Program-made: the position numbers and the translations under genes | From: Gammaproteobacteria bacterium | GTDB lineage: Bacteria; Pseudomonadota; Gammaproteobacteria; Ga0077536 | NCBI GenBank assembly: GCA_020845935.1 | Contig: JADLEV010000003.1 | Span: forward strand, 1-45,210 | DNA length: 45,210 nt | Reading direction: 5' to 3' | The notes under the pieces: model-generated | What the model saw: the letters and a program-made list of their open reading frames with translations, nothing else | Told to the model about the DNA's origin: nothing | Databases searched by the model: none | Part shown: one piece after another, positions 35,075-43,719 of the stretch | Layout of the letters: every line of letters starts with the position of its first letter | Position numbering within the stretch: the stretch's first letter is position 1

Positions 35075-37015
35075 ATGAGAACCAAATGTCATCGCCACAA
35101 CGGTCCCCGCTTCACCTCGCTGCTCGGCATCAGCATTGCGTTGCTCGCCGCCGGATCCGCGCGCGCCTGGGTCGTCGACCAGACATCGACGGTGAACTTC
35201 AAGTCCACCAAGAATTACGGCGGCGTCCCGTATACGAAGAAGACGCTCCCACTCATCGACAATTTCAATCCTTCGATCCCGTACGGCGGTATCGTCGGCG
35301 GTGTCGGCCTGTACGCCGGGGCCGGCGGCCATGCCGACATCGATCTGGAACTTGAAACCTGGTTCGACAACTCGTTCGATCTCGCCGCTGCGGCGAAGCA
35401 GCAGACTTTTCTTTTCTCGCCGAACTCGGTCAGCCACGTCGGCGACTCATTTTTCCTGGTCAACAACATCGACTCGCTCGGCATCCAGAAGCTCAATCTG
35501 TCGAGCGGCAACCTATATGCAGGCGCCGGCCTCGACATGACGCTCGGCGGTTGGGCGAAGGCGAAGGCTTGCATCGGCTTTTGCGTCTCGGCTGGTATCA
35601 AGCTGAATATCAGCAGTAATTTCGACCTTGCCGAAATCAGCAACAGCGGCCTCAGCGTGTTCGACAACCAGGTCGACAGTTCCTCGCCGTTTCAGTACAC
35701 CGATCCCAGCGGCCTCTTTTCGGTGTCGGCCAATGCGCCGACCTTTGCCAAAACGAACGTCGCAATCCTGCCGGGCCTCGGCGTGAATACCGGCTGGATG
35801 CAGCAGCCGGTTCTGACGGCGAACCTCGATGTCGCCGAGTTGATTGCGAAAGCGGCAGGATTTTCCATCCCGCTCGAAGGCGATCTGCTGGGCTTTGGCT
35901 ACGAGCTCTTCAGTCTGGACGCTTACCTCGGCCTCGACCTGCGCCAGCTAATCAAGTTTCAACCGCCAACGCTGACGACCAACTACAACTTCACCGCACC
36001 GGTCCAGCTGTTTGACGACGGGACCAACACCTGGAGCGCGCCGCTGACGCAGTTGACGCTCGCCGACGGCCAGGCGGTCGAGCTGCGCAGTGCCGGCGCC
36101 GCCAATATCGGTATCACCAGCGCCCCGACCTTGAACTACAAGATCGACTACGACGTCGATTTCGCGCTGAAGGCCGGCATCGACCTGAGCGCGCTCGAAA
36201 TCCACGGCTTTGGTCTTTCGCTCGGTCCGCTGATCGATCCCGATCCGTGGGAACTCAATCTCGGCACGCTGGACGTCGATTCCGGCACCGACACCGGCGA
36301 GGTCGCGGCGAAGGCGGGAACGATCAATCTGCATTTCGAGAACCTCGTGGCAATGCCTCCGAGTTATGAGGGTGGTGAGCCAATCATCGTCGACCTGTGC
36401 GCCGCTCCGGCGGCTTGCTCCAGCACCGGCTACGTCACGACGGAGCTTGCCACGGGCGATCCCGATTCCGGCTTGGTCGAGCAGACGACCCGGAGAGTCT
36501 TCAATTATGGTGGCGTGGATTGCGATGACCTGATTCAGGTCGGCTGCGATTTCGATTGGGACTTTGTGCCCGTCGTCCGCCAGCGCCGCAGTAGCCTCGT
36601 CGATCTTCCGGTCTGGTTCGACGATACCGCGCTTTTGGCGCAGTTGACCGAACTCGGCTTGCCGCTACCGGATTTCGGTACTCCGTTGCTGGCCGACATC
36701 GGTGGCGATTTCGCGGAAGACTTTGCGTTGCTGGGCGAGTTTCTAGCCGCGGCGGCGGCGCCGGATTTGATTGACTCCGACGATGCCGCGATGCTCGCCG
36801 CGCTTGCCGCACTTGGCGTCGATACCGACGTCCCGTTCCCGCCGCGCCCGCCGCTGACCGGGGCGCCGTACGACGCGTTGAACGACCTGACCGAAAATCG
36901 AGAGGGCTTGATTGCGTTCGGCGTGCCGGAGCCCTCGCCGGTCGCGCTTCTCACCGCCGCCTTGCCGGCGTACCTTTGGTGGCGACGCCGCCGCACACGG
37001 CACGCGCAACGCTGA
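35075..37015 (+). CDS. Large PEP-CTERM sorting-domain protein
   Basis: Started at the ATG at 35075 (GAGGGAGAG upstream), the protein has 646 residues. It has a signal peptide (LLGISIALLAAGSARAW), a long beta-rich acidic body without recognised domains, and a C-terminal sorting signal: VPEPSPVALLTAALPAYLWW followed by RRRR (about 617-640). This is the tripartite PEP-CTERM signal handled by exosortase in bacteria that make exopolysaccharide. The body has regular glycine and asparagine strands (GGVGLYAGAGGHADIDLELE, then LSSGNLYAGAGLDMTLGGW) and four cysteines in the 440-490 region and two near 175 (ACIGFC). No exosortase is in this window. The stop touches the end of the convergent AEC transporter gene with no spacer. 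Confidence 0.85.
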   Translation: MRTKCHRHNGPRFTSLLGISIALLAAGSARAWVVDQTSTVNFKSTKNYGGVPYTKKTLPLIDNFNPSIPYGGIVGGVGLYAGAGGHADIDLELETWFDNSFDLAAAAKQQTFLFSPNSVSHVGDSFFLVNNIDSLGIQKLNLSSGNLYAGAGLDMTLGGWAKAKACIGFCVSAGIKLNISSNFDLAEISNSGLSVFDNQVDSSSPFQYTDPSGLFSVSANAPTFAKTNVAILPGLGVNTGWMQQPVLTANLDVAELIAKAAGFSIPLEGDLLGFGYELFSLDAYLGLDLRQLIKFQPPTLTTNYNFTAPVQLFDDGTNTWSAPLTQLTLADGQAVELRSAGAANIGITSAPTLNYKIDYDVDFALKAGIDLSALEIHGFGLSLGPLIDPDPWELNLGTLDVDSGTDTGEVAAKAGTINLHFENLVAMPPSYEGGEPIIVDLCAAPAACSSTGYVTTELATGDPDSGLVEQTTRRVFNYGGVDCDDLIQVGCDFDWDFVPVVRQRRSSLVDLPVWFDDTALLAQLTELGLPLPDFGTPLLADIGGDFAEDFALLGEFLAAAAAPDLIDSDDAAMLAALAALGVDTDVPFPPRPPLTGAPYDALNDLTENREGLIAFGVPEPSPVALLTAALPAYLWWRRRRTRHAQR

Positions 37016-37927
37016 TCAGCGCCACCACTCCAGCGCCATTGCCAGCAACGGTATCAGGCAGACGCCGGCCAGGATCGACAGCGAGACTGCGGCGGACATC
37101 AGTTCGCTGTCGAGCCTGGCCAGCGAACTGAACGCCAGCGCCATGAAGCCAATCGGCGCGGCGCTGCAGAGGACGACGACCTTGAACGTCGTGCCGTCCA
37201 GGCCGAACAGCAGCGCCAGCGCAACGCCGCAACACAGACCAAAAGCCATCCGGATGGCGACCATCTTCACCGCCAGCGCCGGACGGTGAATGTTCCAGGT
37301 CGTATGGATCCCCAGCGCCACCAGAATCAGCGGCGCAGTCATCTTGCCAAGGGGGTCAAGAATGGCTTGCGCCGCCACCGGTAGCGCGGTTCCGGTCGCG
37401 GCCAGGGTCGCCGCCAGCAACAGCGCCCAGATCAGGGGCGACGCGAACACCCGCCGCGCCATGGCGCGGAACTCGCCGTGCAAGCCGCCATAATGCAACG
37501 CGGTCGCGTAGGTGAAAGTCGCGGTCATCACGGCATTGCCGAAGTCCCAGAGGATGGCGTCAGCGAACCCCGCCTCGCCGTACAGCGCCAGCACGAACGG
37601 GAACATGACGGCGTTGTTGACGATCAGCGTGCCGACCGCGATCGATCCGGCGCTGGCGCGATCGAGTGAATTCGTCTTCAGCAGCAGCAGCGCCGCGCCG
37701 TAGCACAGCGCGTTCACGCTGATGTTCAGCAGCGGCAGCAGCGCGCGCTCGGGCGTGAACGTGATCGTCGCCACGGTGATCACGACCAGTGCGGGCAGCG
37801 TGACGAAAAACACGAAGCGCAGCAGGAAGTCGCCCTGCGACCGATCCGCGAGACCACGCGCGCGCAGCACCATGCCCAACCCGAGGAACACGAAGATCGG
37901 CAGCAGCTGCAGCAGGGTCGAGAGCAT
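37016..37927 (-). CDS. AEC family transporter
   Basis: A 303-residue integral membrane protein with about ten helices in two halves of five. The N-terminal half begins LLQLLPIFVFLGLGMVLR and includes GTLIVNNAVMFPFVLALYG. The second half includes LDPLGKMTAPLILVALGIHT and VLCSAAPIGFMALAFSSLA, the crossover motifs of the auxin-efflux-carrier/BASS-like fold. Bacterial AEC members carry small dicarboxylates such as malate or malonate. Nothing in the window names the substrate. The gene is monocistronic and ends directly against the PEP-CTERM gene. Its promoter should lie in 37928-37990, opposite that of the SnoaL-like gene. Confidence 0.9.
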   Translation of the reverse strand: MLSTLLQLLPIFVFLGLGMVLRARGLADRSQGDFLLRFVFFVTLPALVVITVATITFTPERALLPLLNISVNALCYGAALLLLKTNSLDRASAGSIAVGTLIVNNAVMFPFVLALYGEAGFADAILWDFGNAVMTATFTYATALHYGGLHGEFRAMARRVFASPLIWALLLAATLAATGTALPVAAQAILDPLGKMTAPLILVALGIHTTWNIHRPALAVKMVAIRMAFGLCCGVALALLFGLDGTTFKVVVLCSAAPIGFMALAFSSLARLDSELMSAAVSLSILAGVCLIPLLAMALEWWR

Positions 37928-38060
37928 CGCGGGTCTCTAACGAGGGGCAGGCGCCATCATAAGGTACCGGGCCGGCCGGGTCGTACCGGGTTGGTTGTTC
38001 GGCCTGGCGGAAACCCAATACACTGGCGCCACCGCAAAACGCGTAACGGGAGGACGTCTC

Positions 38061-38645
38061 ATGAAGGGCAGTCAATGGCTGTTGCACGTTGTGGCCGCGG
38101 CGCTCGCGCTCGCGGCAGTCAGCGCACGCGCCGATTACGGTGACGACCGCGCACGCATCGAGGATCTGCAGGCGCGCTATCTGTTCGCGTTCGACTTCGG
38201 TGATGCCGAGGGTTACGCCGGGACCTTCGCACCCGACGGCATCCTCGATTACGGCGCCGGCGAGATCAAAGGGCGCGCGGCGATTGCCGAGTTCATCGCG
38301 TCCGGCCGCAAGCGCACCGAGGAGGCGCGCGCCAGGACACCCGCCGGGCAGCGGCCGAACGTCGGCCGGCACATCATCAGCAACATCGTGATCCAGGTGA
38401 ACGGCGACAAGGCTCGTTCGCTTTCCTACTGGTCGCACATGACCAGCGGCGCCGATGGCCGCGGTGGGGTCGACTTCTTTGGCCATTACGAGGATGAGCT
38501 GGTGAAGGTGAACGGCGAGTGGTTGTTCGCCCGGCGCCGGATCTACAACGAAGCGATCCCGGAATGGGCGTCCGAATACGTCAATCCGGTCACGACGCCC
38601 AGCGCAGCGCCACGGCAGCGGGCACCGGCCGCGCCCGCAGGGTAA
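38061..38645 (+). CDS. Secreted SnoaL-like (NTF2-fold) protein
   Basis: From the ATG at 38061 (GGGAGGA upstream) the product has 194 residues. A signal peptide (WLLHVVAAALALAAVSARA) is followed by an NTF2-fold domain: DRARIEDLQARYLFAFDFGD, YAGTFAPDGILDYG, GRAAIAEFI, VDFFGHYEDELVKVNGEW and LFARRRIYNE. This is the SnoaL_4 pattern, seen in small dehydratases, isomerases and ring-hydroxylating enzyme subunits. Most such proteins are cytoplasmic; the signal peptide here places it in the periplasm. The C-terminal 25 residues are a disordered Pro/Ala tail. Function is unknown. Confidence 0.85.
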   Translation: MKGSQWLLHVVAAALALAAVSARADYGDDRARIEDLQARYLFAFDFGDAEGYAGTFAPDGILDYGAGEIKGRAAIAEFIASGRKRTEEARARTPAGQRPNVGRHIISNIVIQVNGDKARSLSYWSHMTSGADGRGGVDFFGHYEDELVKVNGEWLFARRRIYNEAIPEWASEYVNPVTTPSAAPRQRAPAAPAG

Positions 38646-38671
38646 TTGATGCTTCCGGAACCCTCTCCGTC

Positions 38672-38719
38672 GCGCCGCCCCTGACCGCACCCTGAGATTC
38701 GCGCCATCAGGGGCGGCGC
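38672..38719. terminator. Inverted repeat between convergent genes
   Basis: GCGCCGCCCCTGA (38672-38684) and TCAGGGGCGGCGC (38707-38719) are exact reverse complements around a 22-base loop. The position between two convergent stops suggests a two-way terminator, although no T tract follows. Confidence 0.55.
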
Positions 38720-38728
38720 CCACAGTCG

Positions 38729-39658
38729 TCAGCGATATGTCGCCGGCAACGGAAACAGACCATCATACGGTGACCAATTCGGCACGGGTCGATCATCCGG
38801 CGCGTAGTAGAACGCGGCGTGGATATCGCGGATCCTGCCGTGGTCGAGGTGAAACACTTCGGTGAAGTGATTGCGCCATTTGCTGTTCCCCGCCTCGCGG
38901 CGGAACACCGCCGAGACCATGACCGCCTGAGCCTCCTCGTCGATGACGAAATAGTCTCGTCCGGCGACGATCGCGACGCCGAAGTCGGCCTGGGTGCGGC
39001 AATCGCTCTTGCCGTCGTTGCCGATGTCCATGCCTGCACGCAGCGGTGAGTTGAACGTCGGGAAACCGTTCTCGTAGCGGCTGCACCCCGGATGACCCTT
39101 GACGATGCGACCATCATGGCTGGTGATGCCGTCGAAATAGCTGTTGACGATCGCCTGCAAGGCCTCGCGCTGCATGCGTTCGCCGGCAGGGACGATACGC
39201 TCCGCCGGCAGCGTGGCGCGCAGCCTCTCGAGGTCGAACGGCGTCTTGCCCGGCTCGCCAGTCACGCCCGGATCGCTCTTGCGCGCAACGAACCATTCGG
39301 CTTCGGTGACCTGCTCCCAGCCCACTTTCAGGCGCAGCGCGACGACGGCCTCTTCGGCACCCAGCAGCACCGTGCCGAAATAGCCGGCCTGCGCGCGCAT
39401 CGGATCCAGATAGCGCCGTTGCACCGAGCCGAGCGCCGTCACGTTCCGCCAGACCCCCTCGCCTGCCGGGATCACGATCGAGTTCTCGGTCTGCCGGAAA
39501 CCCACCCAGAGATTGGCGGCGGCCGGATCGTGTTCGACGACCGCGGCCAGATACCCTTCCAGATGTCGCCTGAGACAGGCGCGGTCACAATCCGCCGCCC
39601 CCGCAACCCGACCGAGCAATAGGCTTGCCATGAGGACCATCGTCAAACGCAGCTTCAT
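38729..39658 (-). CDS. Secreted protein of an uncharacterised family, paralogue of the 42.8-43.6 kb gene
   Basis: The ATG at 39658 has GAGGGG seven bases upstream and gives 309 residues with a signal peptide (LRLTMVLMASLLLGRVAGA). The ORF reaches to 39829, but that extension is not signal-like. The mature protein has two parts. Residues about 25-150 contain NLWVGFRQTENS, VWRNVTALG, YFGTVLLGAEEAVVALRLKV. The C-terminal part contains NSYFDGITSHDG, CSRYENGFPTF, FVIDEEAQAVMVSAVF and FHLDHGRIRDIHAAFYYAP. The second part has the look of an NTF2-like fold. The family matches DUF8021-type sequences in my recollection, which are mostly uncharacterised. It shares the C-x-R-x-ENGF block and the final helix/strand pattern with the protein at 42784-43638. 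Confidence 0.75.
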   Translation of the reverse strand: MKLRLTMVLMASLLLGRVAGAADCDRACLRRHLEGYLAAVVEHDPAAANLWVGFRQTENSIVIPAGEGVWRNVTALGSVQRRYLDPMRAQAGYFGTVLLGAEEAVVALRLKVGWEQVTEAEWFVARKSDPGVTGEPGKTPFDLERLRATLPAERIVPAGERMQREALQAIVNSYFDGITSHDGRIVKGHPGCSRYENGFPTFNSPLRAGMDIGNDGKSDCRTQADFGVAIVAGRDYFVIDEEAQAVMVSAVFRREAGNSKWRNHFTEVFHLDHGRIRDIHAAFYYAPDDRPVPNWSPYDGLFPLPATYR

Positions 39659-39716
39659 TAATTTCCCCTCGTCGCCCCGATTGGTGAATCGGAAGCAATG
39701 GTCCGAGTCGTCGAAA

Positions 39717-40592
39717 TCAACGACGCTCGGTTCTTGCTTGCCCGAGAAACCTTGCCATCGCCGCGCGATCCGCCGCAGTGAGCTGGCTGGTGTTGTGCTC
39801 GATGACCTCGGCCATGGTGCCGCCGACAAAATCGATATCGGGCTTCATGCCGAGCCGCAGCAGGGTTTCGATCTCCTCGTGCGACCAGCCGGCGAGCGCC
39901 GCCGCATCAATCGCCTCGATTTTCTGCTCGCCGAGCATCGTGCCGGCCAACTCGCTGTCGGCGCGCGGAATCCCGAGCGCATTGCGCGGGGTATGACATT
40001 CGCCGCAGTGCCCGAGATGACGCACCAGATAGGCGCCCCGCGCCCGCACCGGATCCGTTTCCGGCGGCGGCGTGGCCTGTAACCGATCGGCGAGACGGTT
40101 CCAGCCCGCCATCAGCCAGGGCGACAGCCACGGCGGCAGGACGTGCCCGGGCACCGCGTTGCGCACTGGCGGTTGCGCCAGCAGCCAGGCGCCGATATCG
40201 AGGATGTCGGCCGTCGTCAATCCGGCGTAGGCGCGGTAGGGAAAGGCGGGGAAATAGAAACCGCCCTCCGGCCGGCGACCGTGGCGCAGCGCCAGCACGA
40301 ATTCGCGGCCACCCCAGCCGGCGATGCCGGTCTCCGGGTCCGGGGTGATGTTGGGCGCGCGAAACGTGCCGAAGGGGCTCTCGATCGGCCGGCCGCCGCT
40401 GAGCCCGGCACTGCCATCGGCGCCGGCATGACACGGAATGCAACCACCGGCATGCACCAGGTAACGGCCGCGTTCGATCGCCGCCGCGTCGCGCGGCAGC
40501 GCGGCATCTGCCGTGGCCGGCAGGCGGAACAGCCAGATGCCGCCACCAGCCAGCGCCAGCAGCAGCACGGCGAGGGTCAGTCGGCCGCCCAT
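39717..40592 (-). CDS. Di-haem cytochrome c
   Basis: I start at the ATG at 40592 because it gives a membrane anchor (LTLAVLLLALAGGGIWLF) at once; the longer ORF to 40781 overlaps the next gene and is not signal-like. The 291-residue product has two cytochrome c domains with CIPCH (51-55) and CGECH (196-200). The first domain carries GRPIESPFGTFRAPNITPDP and the second NALGIPRADSELAG, the layout of the membrane-bound cytochrome subunits that serve alcohol, aldehyde and gluconate dehydrogenases. It may take electrons from a periplasmic dehydrogenase such as the PQQ enzyme at 31.6 kb, but it is 6 kb away and that pairing is only a suggestion. It follows the cytochrome c' gene with a 73-base gap. 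Confidence 0.9.
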   Translation of the reverse strand: MGGRLTLAVLLLALAGGGIWLFRLPATADAALPRDAAAIERGRYLVHAGGCIPCHAGADGSAGLSGGRPIESPFGTFRAPNITPDPETGIAGWGGREFVLALRHGRRPEGGFYFPAFPYRAYAGLTTADILDIGAWLLAQPPVRNAVPGHVLPPWLSPWLMAGWNRLADRLQATPPPETDPVRARGAYLVRHLGHCGECHTPRNALGIPRADSELAGTMLGEQKIEAIDAAALAGWSHEEIETLLRLGMKPDIDFVGGTMAEVIEHNTSQLTAADRAAMARFLGQARTERR

Positions 40593-40665
40593 CGATGGCC
40601 CCGGCAGCGCACGGCAGATGGCCAAACCATCCCGACACCGCGCGCCGGCGTCATGACGAGCGGCG

Positions 40666-41145
40666 CTACTCCGCGCGGTTGCTGTCGTGACAGGTACTGC
40701 ACGCCGCGCCCAACGGCCGCAAGGCAGCGATGGTGGCCGCCTGGTCACCGCTGCGTGCCGCGGCGGCGAGCGCGGTCGCATGGCGGATCAGGTCCTGCGC
40801 CTTCGCCTTGAAATCGTCGGCGTTGTCCCAAATCTTCGGCAGCGCGCGTGTCTCGACCTTGAAGGCGCGCGTATCAGGCACGAAGGTCTCGGCGATCATG
40901 TCCGCGAGCTGCGCGATGCGTGTCGCGTTGCGTTCGGCAATGGCGGCGTCGAACGGAGTCGTGCCACGCGCCATGCCGCCGATCGGAGCCATGTTGTGGT
41001 TCATCAGCTTGAATATTGCCTGGCGTGTTTCGACGGCCGTTTGCGCACGTTGCTCCGGCGTCGGAGGCGGCTGCTGCGCGACCGCGGTTCCGGTCCATGC
41101 CAGCAAGCCCAACAGTGCCAGGCGGCCACTCGTCGCATCGATCAT
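40666..41145 (-). CDS. Cytochrome c'
   Basis: The ATG at 41145 (GGGAG nine bases upstream) gives 159 residues with a signal peptide ending at AVAQ. The mature part is a four-helix bundle of the cytochrome c' family: VETRQAIFKLMNHNMAPIGG near the N-terminus, KIWDNADDFKAKAQDLI in the third helix, and CSTCH (149-153) near the C-terminus. Cytochromes c' bind NO or act in periplasmic electron transfer with a five-coordinate haem. It is co-directional with the di-haem cytochrome gene and likely forms a two-gene operon with it. Confidence 0.9.
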   Translation of the reverse strand: MIDATSGRLALLGLLAWTGTAVAQQPPPTPEQRAQTAVETRQAIFKLMNHNMAPIGGMARGTTPFDAAIAERNATRIAQLADMIAETFVPDTRAFKVETRALPKIWDNADDFKAKAQDLIRHATALAAAARSGDQAATIAALRPLGAACSTCHDSNRAE

Positions 41146-41266
41146 GTCGTCACGCTCCCGCAGGTTGAGGAACGGCCCGGGCATGCTAGCACGACCCTCG
41201 CGACCGCCGGAGGCCGGCGCAGGAGCCGGTGGTAAACTCGGGCGCGACAGCGGGGGGATTCTGGCA

Positions 41267-42607
41267 ATGCCACAGCAACAGACCTTGACACCGGAGCAGA
41301 AGCGGCAGGAACGATTGCGGCGCTGGCAACAGCCCGCCGGCGTGCAGTTCGCCAGCGACGAGGTGGCGGCGGGCTATCGGCAGCGGGTACAGAACCTGAT
41401 CGACGTGCTCGAGCTGCGGCGACCGCAATGGATTCCGGTCTGTCCCATGTCCGGGTGTTATCCCTTCGTCTATGCCGGCATCACGCTGCAGGACGCGATG
41501 TACGACCACGCCAGGCTCAGCGCCGCGATGCTGCGCTATCACACCGATTTCCAGCCGGACTTCGGCGCCAGCTCGATGCTGTTCGGCCTCGGCGGCGTGC
41601 TGGAAACACTGGACTACAAGCTCTATCACTGGCCGGGCCACGGCATCCCAGCGAACCGGCCCTATCAGTGCGTCGAAGACGAATACATGAAGGCGGATGA
41701 ATACGATCATCTGCTCAATGACCCCTCGGACTTCTTCATGCGCTGCTTCCTGCCGCGCATCTTCGGCGCGCTGGAACCGTTTCGTGCCATGGCGCCGCTC
41801 ACCGACATACTCGAGATTCCTTCCGCCGGCCTGTTCGCCATGCCGTTCGGCTTGCCGGCGATGCAGCAGACGCTGCGGCGGCTGCTCGCAGCAGGCGACG
41901 CGGCCATGGCCTGGATCCAGACCAGCTCCGCGATCTCGGGACGCCTGGCGGCGACGCTCGGCTTGCCGACCCTGGTCGGCGGTTTCACCAAGGCCCCGTT
42001 CGATTGCATTGGCGACACGATGCGCGGCACGCGCGGCATCATGCTGGACCTGTATCGACAGCCACGACAGGTCCTCGCCGCGGTGGAGCGCTTCGTGCCG
42101 CTGGCGATCGAAGCCGGCGTACGTTCGGCCAACGCCTCCGGCTGCCCGTTGGTGATGCTGCCGTTGCACAAGGGCGCGGACGCCTTCATGTCGCGCCGGA
42201 ACTTCGAGAAGTTCTACTGGCCGACGCTGAAGGCCGTGGTGCTCGGCCTGATCGAGCAGGGCGTGATCCCGTATCTGTTCGTCGAAGGCAGCTACAACCA
42301 GCGGCTCGATTTGATCCGCGACCCGGAGATTCCGGCTGGCAAGACGTTTTGGGTCTTCGATCGCACCGATCTGCGCGAAGTGAAGAAACACTTCACCGGC
42401 TGGGCCTGCATCGGTGGCAATGTGCCGGTCTCGATGCTGGTCGCGAGCACACCGGACGAGATCCGGACGCACGTACGGGATCTGCTCCGGGACTGCGGCG
42501 GCGACGGCGGCTACGTCCTCACCACCGGCGCCCCGATAGACGACGCCCGCGCCGAGAACGTGCATGCGCTGATAGCAGCCGGCAGGGAATTCGGCGTGCA
42601 TGGCTGA
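41267..42607 (+). CDS. Uroporphyrinogen decarboxylase-like (URO-D family) protein
   Basis: The ORF can be extended upstream to 40730, but that part is antisense to cytochrome c'. The ATG at 41267, with GGGGGGA before it, gives 446 residues and a natural start (MPQQQTLTPEQKRQERLRRW). The COG0407-like barrel is seen in LYHWPGHGIP, GFTKAPFDCIGDTMRGTRG, MSRRNFEKFYWPTLKAVV, IPYLFVEGSYNQRLDLI and ACIGGNVPVSMLVASTPDEI. The last block resembles the methyl-cobamide:CoM methyltransferase side of the family (GNVP, then LTTGAPIDDARAENVHALI). It lacks the arginine-rich N-terminal start of true HemE, so it is probably a methyltransferase or demethylation-related enzyme. No corrinoid protein is in the window. 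Confidence 0.85.
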   Translation: MPQQQTLTPEQKRQERLRRWQQPAGVQFASDEVAAGYRQRVQNLIDVLELRRPQWIPVCPMSGCYPFVYAGITLQDAMYDHARLSAAMLRYHTDFQPDFGASSMLFGLGGVLETLDYKLYHWPGHGIPANRPYQCVEDEYMKADEYDHLLNDPSDFFMRCFLPRIFGALEPFRAMAPLTDILEIPSAGLFAMPFGLPAMQQTLRRLLAAGDAAMAWIQTSSAISGRLAATLGLPTLVGGFTKAPFDCIGDTMRGTRGIMLDLYRQPRQVLAAVERFVPLAIEAGVRSANASGCPLVMLPLHKGADAFMSRRNFEKFYWPTLKAVVLGLIEQGVIPYLFVEGSYNQRLDLIRDPEIPAGKTFWVFDRTDLREVKKHFTGWACIGGNVPVSMLVASTPDEIRTHVRDLLRDCGGDGGYVLTTGAPIDDARAENVHALIAAGREFGVHG

Positions 42608-42783
42608 GGCGCGCGGCCTCGAAATCGAACAGAGCGCCGGCATCAATCCGTTTCGGTTCGGTTTCGTCGGCGCCGCGGATTTCCATTCCGGCATCTCGGC
42701 ATCGGAAGAGGAAAACTTCGCCGCGCTCGGCACTACGCCGCAGGCCCGGCCCCGAGCCACGGGAACGGGCGTGCCGTGGCGGC

Positions 42784-43638
42784 TCACCATGCCGCAGGCA
42801 TGTGATACGGCACGGTGATAAACACCGCTTCGACCTGGCGGATCAGCCCGTCGTCGATCTTGAACAGTTCGAGCAGATGGAATGTGTGCGGCCGGCGGAT
42901 CGGTGCCTCGACGACGCGGCCATCGGTCAGCGTATAGCGACCGAGCCGGCCGCGATGATCGATGAAGCCGGCGGCGAGCACCAGGCCGCGCTCCTCGTCG
43001 ATCAACGGATAGCGTCGATCGCGCAGCCGGTCGTCGTAGCGATAGATGCCGAGCCGGAACTGCTCCTCGCAGCCGAGCCGGGCATTGGGCAGGACCGTCG
43101 CGTCGGGATTGTTGGTCGTCTGAAAACCGTTCTCGATGCGGTCGCAGTCGGGATGAAAATGCGTGAACAATGCGCCGTCGTTCAATTGCAGCGTGTCTAA
43201 GTAGCCATCGGCAATCGAGAGCATTCGCGCGCGCGGCCGGCGTCGCTCCGGCGGCACGATTTCTTGTAGCACTGGTTTGTCGATTGGCGCGGCCTGCGGC
43301 AGCTTGAAGCCTTCGTCATCGAGCCGCAGCACGATGCATTCGGCTTCGGCGACCCGACCGCCGGTCACCTTGAGCCGCAGCGCGAACAGCGATTCCGCCA
43401 GCGGTTCGCGGACCTGACCGAAAAAGCCCACGGCACCCGCGACCGGATCGGCGAACCGCAGACGGTACCCGCCAAGGCCGATGCAGGTGCCCCAGAGCCC
43501 GTCGCCAATCGCGAGCTGCACGTTGTTCTCCGAGCAGCGCGCCGCCGGTGTCCACGGCACCTTGCCGGGGTCCTGGCTGGCCAGCGCGTCAAGATAGCGA
43601 TCCAGCAGCGCATCCAGCGCGGCACGTTCCTGGGTCAT
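42784..43638 (-). CDS. Cytoplasmic protein of an uncharacterised family, paralogue of the 38.7-39.7 kb gene
   Basis: The ATG at 43638, eight bases after GGAGG, gives 284 residues. There is no signal peptide, unlike its paralogue. The shared pattern is clear: LDRYLDALASQDPGKVPW, SENNVQLAIGDGLWGT, GFFGQVREPLAESLFALRLK, then DGYLDTLQLNDG, CDRIENGFQTTNN and FHLLELFKIDDGLIRQVEAVF. The last half probably has an NTF2-like fold. The same family thus appears once as an exported and once as a cytoplasmic protein within 4 kb. Function is not known. Confidence 0.75.
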   Translation of the reverse strand: MTQERAALDALLDRYLDALASQDPGKVPWTPAARCSENNVQLAIGDGLWGTCIGLGGYRLRFADPVAGAVGFFGQVREPLAESLFALRLKVTGGRVAEAECIVLRLDDEGFKLPQAAPIDKPVLQEIVPPERRRPRARMLSIADGYLDTLQLNDGALFTHFHPDCDRIENGFQTTNNPDATVLPNARLGCEEQFRLGIYRYDDRLRDRRYPLIDEERGLVLAAGFIDHRGRLGRYTLTDGRVVEAPIRRPHTFHLLELFKIDDGLIRQVEAVFITVPYHMPAAW

Positions 43639-43719
43639 CGGCGAAGCCTCCGGTGGCAATAAGGTGCCCGCGAGCCTCGCACGAGGGGCGAAGCAGGGTC
43701 AATCGCTATACTCGGCGCC

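Noticed and set aside
41186-42790. A 534-codon minus-strand frame opposite the URO-D-like gene
   Set aside because: No motif is seen in it, and the plus-strand gene has clear family blocks.
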